DNA from: Lysobacterales bacterium
GTDB lineage: Bacteria > Pseudomonadota > Gammaproteobacteria > Xanthomonadales > SZUA-36
Direction: 5' to 3'
NCBI GenBank assembly: GCA_028289465.1
Contig: JANQPM010000050.1
Location: forward strand, 1 to 49,778
DNA length: 49,778 nucleotides
The position numbers and the translations under genes were made by a program. The notes beneath the pieces are model-generated. The model was not told where the DNA came from and made no database searches. It saw only the letters and a list, made by a program, of their open reading frames with translations. Of this stretch, positions 43,358 through 49,778 are shown piece after piece (positions within the stretch are counted from its first letter, which is position 1; every line of letters starts with the position of its first letter).

Positions 43358-44619
43358 GGCTCGCGGCGGGTATCGGGCCGGACACGAAGAAAAACCAGTG
43401 CCAGTCCAATCGCCGCACCGGCGATCCAGTGCGGTATCGCATCCGCGCTCAGCAATAATGTACGAAAATCCGCAGCGCCGATTGCCGGCGCAACGATCAG
43501 CACCGCGCCGGGCAGCCAGGCCTGCCGGTAGCGGGTTCGGTTGTGAATCAGGCCGCCCACGGCCAGTGCCAGGGTCGCCAGCAGCACCGGCTGAGACAGG
43601 CCGTCCAGTAGCAATACCAGAACCATCAGCACCGTGAACAACGGAAACGCAACGGTCAGTGCGACCCGCAGCAGACGGCAGAAAGGTCCGGAAATCTGTG
43701 GATAAGCGATGCCCTCGGGCGGCAACAGGCGGTACAGGACAAAGCTGTCCGGGCCCAGGCTGGCCCAAAGCCGCGTCGCCAGCCCCCAGCATGCCCGCAG
43801 CGGCCGCGTCAACAAAGTTCGCAGACTGGCCAGGCTGCGGATCAGACGGCCGCGGTAGCTCAGTTGTTTCCAGTCCGCCATCACACGCTGAACCTCGTTC
43901 TCGATAAACACAGGGGCGGTCGGTCCCCGATCGGTTTCGTTAGCGGCGATCATCAAGTTGAACATCCAGGTCGTGTCCGGCCACGGAACACCGTAGCGCC
44001 GCGCATTGCGAATAGCCAGCAGCAGAAAAGCGGCGGCGGCAGGCAGCAGGATGTAAACCCATTGCTCCGGCGACGACGGCCCCATGCCGATGCCGGCCAG
44101 CGGCGCCAGCAGCAGCGCGTCAAAGCGGGTCAGAAAAGCCAGTGCTGCAATCAAACCCAGCAACAGGCTGCGCCGATCGGGGGGTAAATCCGGATAAACC
44201 AGAACCAGGCAGATCAGGGACAGCCACAGACCCAGCCAGATATCCGGCCAGATATGGCGACTCAGAACGATACGCCCCGGCATCAGGGTCATCAGCAGGC
44301 CGGCGCAAAGCGCTGCCGGCCAGCCGCCGAGAATTTGCGCGCTGGCCATGGTCGCAACGATAGACAGCATCGACGCGGCACCGCCCATTCGGCGTAGCAT
44401 GCGCTCGGGATTGGCGCTGATACGGTGACCCAGCATCGACAGCCAGGCCATCAGCGGTACCCGCAGAAACTGACCGGGCGCATAAGGGTCGGGCTCGGCA
44501 CCGGCCCCGATATAGCCGTGCTCGTCGCCAACCGGCGCTGCCGCGCCCATGGCCCTGAATGCGAGCGACCGCACCAGCAGTGCCGCCGACAACACGACCA
44601 GATAGGGCCACCAGCTCAT
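43354..44619 (-). CDS. GT-C type membrane glycosyltransferase, likely pentosyltransferase
   Basis: A 421-residue membrane protein with about ten hydrophobic helices. The first loop has the acidic motif PVGDEHGYIGAGAEP (about residues 29-43), the usual place for the metal or sugar-phosphate site of GT-C enzymes that use lipid-phosphate sugars; RHIWPDIWLGLW and LTRFDALLLAPLAGI fit the ArnT/PMT/GT39-like layout. Coupled directly to DprE1-like and DprE2-like genes, it would use lipid-phosphate arabinose as donor on the outer side of the inner membrane. Acceptor unknown. Comparable GT-C enzymes add D-arabinose to type IV pilins in Pseudomonas. Confidence 0.75.
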   Translation of the reverse strand: MSWWPYLVVLSAALLVRSLAFRAMGAAAPVGDEHGYIGAGAEPDPYAPGQFLRVPLMAWLSMLGHRISANPERMLRRMGGAASMLSIVATMASAQILGGWPAALCAGLLMTLMPGRIVLSRHIWPDIWLGLWLSLICLVLVYPDLPPDRRSLLLGLIAALAFLTRFDALLLAPLAGIGMGPSSPEQWVYILLPAAAAFLLLAIRNARRYGVPWPDTTWMFNLMIAANETDRGPTAPVFIENEVQRVMADWKQLSYRGRLIRSLASLRTLLTRPLRACWGLATRLWASLGPDSFVLYRLLPPEGIAYPQISGPFCRLLRVALTVAFPLFTVLMVLVLLLDGLSQPVLLATLALAVGGLIHNRTRYRQAWLPGAVLIVAPAIGAADFRTLLLSADAIPHWIAGAAIGLALVFLRVRPDTRREP

Positions 44620-44661
44620 ATCAGAACAGTCAAATTGAGAACAGCCGGTTTGGAGTCGGAA

Positions 44662-45024
44662 TCAACGTTCGTCCTGGACGGTCTTGGCTTTGGATTTAAA
44701 CGTCGGCGTAAATTTCTCGCGCTGGCCCGACATGGAAATGCTTTCCACGTAATACCAGTAGATCTTGCCGCTTTCTATGGCGTCGTCGATAAACTCATAA
44801 TGACTCGGCGTGTCGCTGTTGCCGGCACCCGGAATGGTGTGCTCGTTGATACGCTGAAACGGCCCGCCTTCGCTTTCGCCGCGGAACACATCGAAACCGA
44901 AGTTATCGAGCTCGCTGGCAGTGGCCCACTTGATGCGGTTGAAAATCTCCGCCTGCTCTTCGGCCGGCACGGTAAACAGGCAAAGCAGCGCGGTACAGAG
45001 ACCGGCAAAATAATAGTTACGCAT
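44662..45024 (-). CDS. Small exported fibronectin-III-like protein
   Basis: A 120-residue protein with a signal peptide (RNYYFAGLCTALLCLFTVPA). The mature part (about 25-110) reads as one fibronectin type III-like domain: IKWATASELDNFGFDVFRGESEGGPFQRINEHTIPGAG, then YEFIDDAIESGKIYWYYVESISMSGQ. That pattern is typical of Fn3 modules at the ends of secreted proteins, but here it is encoded alone. It lies 15 bases after the C25 peptidase gene and 42 bases before the GT-C gene, in the same operon. It may be a secreted adaptor or a split-off domain of the peptidase. Confidence 0.75.
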   Translation of the reverse strand: MRNYYFAGLCTALLCLFTVPAEEQAEIFNRIKWATASELDNFGFDVFRGESEGGPFQRINEHTIPGAGNSDTPSHYEFIDDAIESGKIYWYYVESISMSGQREKFTPTFKSKAKTVQDER

Positions 45025-45039
45025 GGTTATTTTTAATAT

Positions 45040-47685
45040 CTAGGGCTTGCTGCGGCGACCCGGTGCACCGACCCCCGTCTGCCGCCCGGCAGCCCTGGTT
45101 GCCCCTTGTGTTTCCCGTGCGATTCCTCCGATCGCGTCAACATTCTGCTGTGCGTTCCAGGCATAGGCCCGAATGGCGCCGATGTCCTGCCCGGGGTCGC
45201 GGCTGGCCCGCCAGTTGAACCGGCCGCGGCGCAACGGAAACTGCTCGCTTTTGACCAGCCTGCCCTTGCTGTCCTGCCAGTCGATCACCACCTGGCCGTC
45301 GAAAGCCGCGTCCAGCACCCGGCCCTTGACCTGCACGGTGTCCGGCCGCTCCTTTATCTTGAGCTTAATGGTGTGATTGGGCAAGGCCAGGCGGGTAGCC
45401 GGGTCGCCGAGCAGATTGTAGGTTTCGACCATCAGGCGGCTTTTTTCCTGATGCTTGGCGCGCATTACAGCCTCACCCAGGGTATTGGCCGGGTGCCGGG
45501 TCAGCTCATCCAGCACTACCCGGCTGAAATGGTGGCCCGGAGAATTTCGCCAGGATGCGGCCAGGATGCCGATCGCACCGCGGTCCGGCAGGCGCAGAAA
45601 TTTTTCGCCGATGGAGTCTGCGGTCGGATGATCGAACGGCGCCGAATAACAAGTCATGCTCATGATAAAAGGCAGACGGGTAGTCGGCTTTAACTGTTCC
45701 AGATGATCCAGCGTGAACAGGTCATGGTTTTTTCGAATATCGGGCGGCCCGGTACGCCAGACATAGCGCCCGCCATGGCCCATAAAGTGCACCAGTAGCT
45801 GACCGCCGTCAAAAGCGCTTTGCAGCGTGGCCTGATGCTCGGCGTTATCCTTTTCTTCCGGCGATGGGTAGACCTTGGTGCCAGCGTAGCCGGCCTGGGC
45901 CAATGCATTGTCAAGCCGGTCGCTGGTGCGCTGCAACCCGAGCTGTTCGTTGGCCACCCACAACACCTTGCGCCGCCACGGGCCGACCTCAGCCTGTCGA
46001 TGGTAGGCGATCACCTTGTCTACAATCGCACTGACATCTGCCGGATCGCTTACCGGAAAACGGCCGATCGCCAGATCGGGCCAGAAATCATCTCCGTCTA
46101 CCGCGACAAAAACATTGTCACTGGCAGCATAGCCTTGATACGTTTCCACCGGCCAGGTCGGAATCAGGTTGCGTTGAGTCGCGGCGATATCGTCCTGGTA
46201 GCCGTGGCTTTGGTTTTTGGCAAAATGCGTTCTCTCGTTCGGCCTGAAAGTCCAATCCGCATAGTTGCGGTCGTCAGCGGCTTCGCTGTGCACATCCCAG
46301 CTGGCATCGCCGACCAGCAATACGAACCGGAGCCGCGGCGACTGCCAGTGATGGTACGCATGGCTGATGAAATCCCGGATGGCCGATGGCGCCAGAACGC
46401 CGTGGTTGAACTCATCGTAGATATCCTCGACATCGACCACCCGCACTTCCAGCCCCCGTTGCCGGTGAAACGCTGCCAGCGGTTCAATGGCCGCGCGCAG
46501 ACGGCGGTGGCTGATCATCAGATAGTCGGCGCTCTGTTCGGTCCGGCGGAGTTCGGACGGCTGATCGGCAACTACCGCCGCCGGCGTATAAAATCCATCT
46601 TCGGCTACCGCGATATAGGCCGTCGCATCGTTGTGCGTTGCATAGCGATGCCAATGGCGGCCACCGTGCTGAGTGGAACTAAACGGTGTCAGCAGCCGCC
46701 CCTGGTCGCTGATGACTGTGGGCGGTCGTTCGGTCGGCCCCGAGAGCTGAAACCAGCCGCCGGGCTGGTGTTTGACCTGAAACCGCTGCTGGCCGTCGGA
46801 CAACAGGCCCTGGTGTTCATATTCCAGCGCTATCCAATTCAGCAGCACCGCATCGACCAGCGGTCGGGTTTCACCGGGCGGGGTTCGCTCCGGTATTCGC
46901 AGGGACAATCGGTCAGACCCGTCGCCTTTCAACAGATTCACCGGGACAGATTGAATTTCAAGGATATGTTCTTCCTGATCCAACCACTCGGCAGACGCGA
47001 CCGGATGGCCATTCAGCGAGACTTCGATACGGTGATCGGGCAGATCGGCATAACCCCGGCCGGCCAGCTTGGACCAGCCTCGCAGGCCCAGCCGAATGCT
47101 CGGTACGCTGTTGGCACTGCGGTACCTGAGGTCCAGCGGAATCACCAGCGGCTCGGGGTCAATCGAATTGAGGCGGGCCCAGTACCAGACTTCCGGTTGC
47201 GGCGCGTCGGCAGTGCCGCGAAAGCGCACACGAAGCTGGTCTTTCTCTATTCGGCGCGACAGGCGCAGCGCGGCAGCCTGCCGGGTGTGCGGTTCGCCCG
47301 AGCTTGCCGGGTCTGACGTTACCGGATCCGATGCTACCGGGCCGGGCGCATCGGCAGAGCCGGTCGGCATCAGCCAATAGGTGTTGTACGCGCTGAATTC
47401 GCTGTAGTAGGACTGCGCGCCGCCGAGATGGCGGCCCACGAACAGCAGATCGCCCGAGGGTTTGGCTACGGTATATCGGACAGGCCGGCCCTGATTGCTT
47501 AGGCGCAGATGATCGGTGGCCAGCGTATCGCAACCGATAGCCTGTCTCAGCGCACTGGCAGGAATCCGGTAGGCGCCCGACGCCGCTACCGACACCTTGA
47601 GCGCGGCAGCGGAATCGCAAGACTGGCTGGCCACCGCCGGCAAAACGGCGGCCAGCAAAAAAACGCTGCAACAGCGCTGTAGCAT
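45040..47685 (-). CDS. Gingipain-like C25 cysteine peptidase
   Basis: An 881-residue exported peptidase of family C25. After the signal peptide (about residues 1-20) come an N-terminal beta domain (about 30-370) and a caspase-like catalytic domain (about 390-720). The dyad is visible: His637 in LVHFMGHGGRYVWRTG and Cys679 in FIMSMTCYSAPFDHP. A C-terminal Ig-like domain follows (about 760-850) with a basic tail. In Bacteroidetes this family includes gingipains and PorU, the transpeptidase that anchors secreted proteins to a lipopolysaccharide. There are no type IX secretion genes in this window. It is first in the operon with the Fn3-like protein, GT-C and DprE-like genes. A Pro/Ser/Asp-rich linker lies around residues 100-120. 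Confidence 0.85.
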   Translation of the reverse strand: MLQRCCSVFLLAAVLPAVASQSCDSAAALKVSVAASGAYRIPASALRQAIGCDTLATDHLRLSNQGRPVRYTVAKPSGDLLFVGRHLGGAQSYYSEFSAYNTYWLMPTGSADAPGPVASDPVTSDPASSGEPHTRQAAALRLSRRIEKDQLRVRFRGTADAPQPEVWYWARLNSIDPEPLVIPLDLRYRSANSVPSIRLGLRGWSKLAGRGYADLPDHRIEVSLNGHPVASAEWLDQEEHILEIQSVPVNLLKGDGSDRLSLRIPERTPPGETRPLVDAVLLNWIALEYEHQGLLSDGQQRFQVKHQPGGWFQLSGPTERPPTVISDQGRLLTPFSSTQHGGRHWHRYATHNDATAYIAVAEDGFYTPAAVVADQPSELRRTEQSADYLMISHRRLRAAIEPLAAFHRQRGLEVRVVDVEDIYDEFNHGVLAPSAIRDFISHAYHHWQSPRLRFVLLVGDASWDVHSEAADDRNYADWTFRPNERTHFAKNQSHGYQDDIAATQRNLIPTWPVETYQGYAASDNVFVAVDGDDFWPDLAIGRFPVSDPADVSAIVDKVIAYHRQAEVGPWRRKVLWVANEQLGLQRTSDRLDNALAQAGYAGTKVYPSPEEKDNAEHQATLQSAFDGGQLLVHFMGHGGRYVWRTGPPDIRKNHDLFTLDHLEQLKPTTRLPFIMSMTCYSAPFDHPTADSIGEKFLRLPDRGAIGILAASWRNSPGHHFSRVVLDELTRHPANTLGEAVMRAKHQEKSRLMVETYNLLGDPATRLALPNHTIKLKIKERPDTVQVKGRVLDAAFDGQVVIDWQDSKGRLVKSEQFPLRRGRFNWRASRDPGQDIGAIRAYAWNAQQNVDAIGGIARETQGATRAAGRQTGVGAPGRRSKP

Positions 47686-47714
47686 ATGTTGAACCTAGCG
47701 ACGAAAACAGGTGT

Positions 47715-47729
47715 AGTATAACTTATACT
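47715..47729. promoter_or_regulatory. Symmetric divergent promoter element
   Basis: AGTATAACTTATACT is a 7-1-7 palindrome between the C25 operon and the divergent phosphatase-like gene. Each strand carries TATACT, the plus one at 47724-47729 and the minus one at 47721-47716, so one short site can serve as -10 for both directions. No good -35 boxes were found on either side. Confidence 0.5.
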
Positions 47730-47764
47730 GTTACTGATCCACGCGCCAGCCCGACCGGACCAGC

Positions 47765-47792
47765 GCCGAATGCCGGCGATATGGCATTCGGC
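47765..47792 (+). other. Perfect 10-bp hairpin in a leader region
   Basis: GCCGAATGCC (47765-47774) and GGCATTCGGC (47783-47792) pair perfectly around the loop GGCGATAT. It sits in the probable 5' leader (about 150 bases) of the phosphatase-like gene at 47884. No T-run follows. Confidence 0.45.
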
Positions 47793-47883
47793 AGCATCGG
47801 ACCGCCCGTTGAGGCCGCCGCCGATATGCGGCGTTGTAAATAGTTGCTAACATGCGCCGTACCTTTGCCGGAAGGGTTTCTTT

Positions 47884-49778
47884 TTGATCGCGCTCAATAC
47901 AACCCGTTTGGTCTCCGCCATGTTGATGGCTGTCATATTGGCGGCCGTCCTGTTGTCCGGCTGCCAGGATCACTCCGCGTCAAAGACCGGCCGGCGGGTG
48001 ATTATTCTGGGTTTTGACGGCATGGACTTCGGGCTGACCCGGCGCTTGATAGATGCCGGCGAATTACCGCATCTGGCCCGGCTGGCCGGCAGCGGCAACA
48101 GCGGGCCGCTGGAAACGTCGGTACCGCCGCTGAGCCCGGTTGCCTGGTCCGAATTTGCAACCGGTCTGGATGCCGGAGGGCACGGCATCTTCGACTTCAT
48201 CCACCGCGACCCGGATACCATGCAGCCCTACCTGTCGACATCGCGGATCGAAACCGCCGAATCCGATTGGCTGCCATCGCGGATCAAGCTGGGTTCCTGC
48301 ATACTGCCGCTGGCCCAGCAGACGCAGGCCAATCTGCGGCGGGGCCGGCCGTTCTGGGAACGCCTGGAAGACGCCGGCATTCGCACTCGGATCATACGTA
48401 TGCCGGCCAACTACCCGCCCAGCGGCACCGCGTTCAGGGAGCTGAGCGGCATGGGCACACCGGATTTGCTTGGTAGTTACGGGACTTTTTCGTTCTACGG
48501 TACCGGGCTGTTCGTGATTCGAAAGTCGCTGGACGGCGGCAATACCTATCCAGTGGAGATCGAACAAGGCCGCATTCAGGCACCGCTTTTCGGTCCTGTG
48601 AACCCGTTTACCGCTGCCGCTGACGAGACCAGCATCGAATTCACGATTGAATTTGGTAGCGACCCCTCGGCAGCTTCGCTGCAGATTGCGGACCAACGTG
48701 TTGAACTGCAGGCCGGTCAATGGAGTCCGTGGGTTGCGTTCGAATTCGAGCTCGACTGCATTCCGTTCGTCACGCTGCCGGGAATGGTGCGATTCTACCC
48801 GCGCCAGTTGCGCCCGGAGCTGGAGCTGTACGTATCACCGATCAATATCGATCCGCTCAACCCGGTGCAGCCAATCTCGACGCCGACCGGCTTCGCTGTC
48901 GAACTGGCCGAGGACGGCGGCCGTTTTTATACCCAGGGCATGATGGAAGACACCAAAGCCTTGTCTGCCGGCATACTGACCCGGACGGAGTTTCTGGCGC
49001 AGGCAGCATTGTCCGGACAGGAAGTCGAACAACAATACTATCCGTTGCTGGATGCGTTTGACGACGGCCTGCTGTTCTACTATTTCGGCAACCTGGACCA
49101 GGTCTCGCATATGATGCACCGCCACCAGCCCGGTGTGCCGTCCAGCGATCAGGCGCCGGCCGACCCGCAATTCGCCGATGCCGTTGCCGATCGGTACCGC
49201 GATGCAGACCGAATAGTCGGCAAGACCCTGCAGCAAATGACCGCGAGTGACTTGCTGATCGTCATGTCGGATCATGGCTTTGCACCATGGCAGCGCAGCT
49301 TCCATCTGAATGCGTGGCTGCGCGAACAGGGTTATCTAGTCTTAAAAGATACCGCCCCGGCCGATGAAATCGACTGGAACCGAACGCGTGCCTACGGCCT
49401 GGGCTTTAACGGGCTATACATCAATCAGCAAGGCCGCGAACGGGACGGCATCGTCGCGCCTGAGCATGCCGAAGCGCTGGTCGCCGAAATTGCCGACCGT
49501 TTGCTGGCGGAAACAGATCCGGTAACCGGCCGCCCGGCAATCACCCGTACGTATATCGCATCGCAGCACTACAAGAACCGCGAACATCTGCAGACGGGGC
49601 CGGACCTGGTCGTCGGCTATGCCCGCGGTACGCGGAATCACAGCGACGCTGCGATCGGCCGAGCCGCCGGCCCGGTCTTCAGCGATAACCTGGATGAATG
49701 GAGCGGCGACCACGCAATGGACCATACCGTGGTGCCGGGCGTGCTGTTCACCAACCGGCCGGTTGTTTCAGCGGCCGG
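47884..49778 (+). CDS. Alkaline-phosphatase-superfamily lipoprotein (3' end cut)
   Basis: The visible 631 residues belong to the alkaline phosphatase/type I phosphodiesterase superfamily and run off the right edge. I use the TTG at 47884 because GGAAGGG at 47870-47876 is well spaced; the ATG at 47920 is the alternative. The leader (SAMLMAVILAAVLLSGC) ends in a lipobox, so the enzyme is anchored outside the cytoplasm. The first metal site is VIILGFDGMDFGLTRRL; the likely Thr/Ser nucleophile region is PPLSPVAWSEFATGLDAGGHGIFDF. The second metal site is IVMSDHGFAPW and the third GDHAMDHTVVPGVLF. Substrate unknown: nucleotide, phospholipid headgroup and phosphoglycerol transfer are all possible. 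It is divergent from the C25 operon. Confidence 0.85.
   Translation, partial: MIALNTTRLVSAMLMAVILAAVLLSGCQDHSASKTGRRVIILGFDGMDFGLTRRLIDAGELPHLARLAGSGNSGPLETSVPPLSPVAWSEFATGLDAGGHGIFDFIHRDPDTMQPYLSTSRIETAESDWLPSRIKLGSCILPLAQQTQANLRRGRPFWERLEDAGIRTRIIRMPANYPPSGTAFRELSGMGTPDLLGSYGTFSFYGTGLFVIRKSLDGGNTYPVEIEQGRIQAPLFGPVNPFTAAADETSIEFTIEFGSDPSAASLQIADQRVELQAGQWSPWVAFEFELDCIPFVTLPGMVRFYPRQLRPELELYVSPINIDPLNPVQPISTPTGFAVELAEDGGRFYTQGMMEDTKALSAGILTRTEFLAQAALSGQEVEQQYYPLLDAFDDGLLFYYFGNLDQVSHMMHRHQPGVPSSDQAPADPQFADAVADRYRDADRIVGKTLQQMTASDLLIVMSDHGFAPWQRSFHLNAWLREQGYLVLKDTAPADEIDWNRTRAYGLGFNGLYINQQGRERDGIVAPEHAEALVAEIADRLLAETDPVTGRPAITRTYIASQHYKNREHLQTGPDLVVGYARGTRNHSDAAIGRAAGPVFSDNLDEWSGDHAMDHTVVPGVLFTNRPVVSAA

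Noticed and set aside
43358-43792. 145-codon N-terminal extension of the DprE1-like frame
   Set aside because: It overlaps the GT-C gene in another frame and looks unlike the family. The ATG at 43357, coupled to the GT-C stop, gives a full-length enzyme.
45820-47316. 498-codon open frame on the plus strand opposite the C25 peptidase gene
   Set aside because: It is a GC-driven shadow frame. The minus strand has clear signal peptide, catalytic His/Cys motifs and operon spacing, while this frame shows no recognisable motif.

Overview
The window is a GC-rich chromosomal segment from a gammaproteobacterium. The evidence is the unbroken bamA-ompH-lpxD-fabZ-lpxA-lpxB-rnhB block (1-5783), which is the classic outer-membrane and lipid A locus of that class, together with many families typical of environmental Gammaproteobacteria (DUF2069, DUF2845, DUF445, TraR/DksA, ImuA/ImuB/DnaE2). 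I cannot name the genus. Several genes start with GTG or TTG, and coding density is high. bamA is cut by the left edge and an alkaline-phosphatase-like lipoprotein gene by the right edge. I saw no tRNA, rRNA, CRISPR array, transposase or integrase.

Layout. (1) 1-5783: envelope biogenesis, with overlapping start/stop codons from lpxD to lpxA. (2) 5809-7096, minus strand: an ECF sigma factor and a one-helix membrane anti-sigma partner. (3) 7212-18388: an SOS mutagenesis cassette, imuA-imuB and dnaE2. It is split by an insert (9297-15185) holding a trypsin-like protease, a His-rich lipoprotein, a large TPR-CHAT protein, a DksA-like regulator and a DUF2845 protein. Each half has its own near-consensus LexA box (7212-7231 and 15232-15251), ending two bases before the start codon. 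(4) 18397-21803: a coiled-coil protein with a lipoprotein, then an SDR enzyme with an AraC regulator. (5) 21821-23516: an HNH endonuclease with a PUA/EVE-like front half, bracketed by two inverted copies of a structured repeat whose stems differ between copies yet stay paired. (6) 23582-39356: housekeeping and metabolism (acylphosphatase, TlpA-like thioredoxin, YihY, ArsC, WrbA, DUF2069, an orphan 988-residue exported protein, an AidB-like acyl-CoA dehydrogenase coupled to a one-domain asparaginase, DUF445, Mpo1-like, PepSY, an S9 oligopeptidase lipoprotein, a GT11-like glycosyltransferase, BioA). (7) 39418-41067: an N-acyl-D-amino-acid deacylase lipoprotein. (8) 41259-47685, minus strand: five tightly packed genes, a gingipain-like C25 peptidase, a small Fn3-like exported protein, a GT-C glycosyltransferase, DprE1-like and DprE2-like enzymes. 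A phosphatase-superfamily lipoprotein is divergent from them.

The most interesting parts are: the structured repeat pair with compensatory changes; the probable modification-dependent HNH nuclease between them; the near-identical leaderless-looking SOS promoter/start modules of imuA and dnaE2; the CHAT/protease insert within the mutasome locus; and the operon linking a C25 peptidase to D-arabinose donor synthesis. Functional statements rest on motif recognition by eye; no database search was run.
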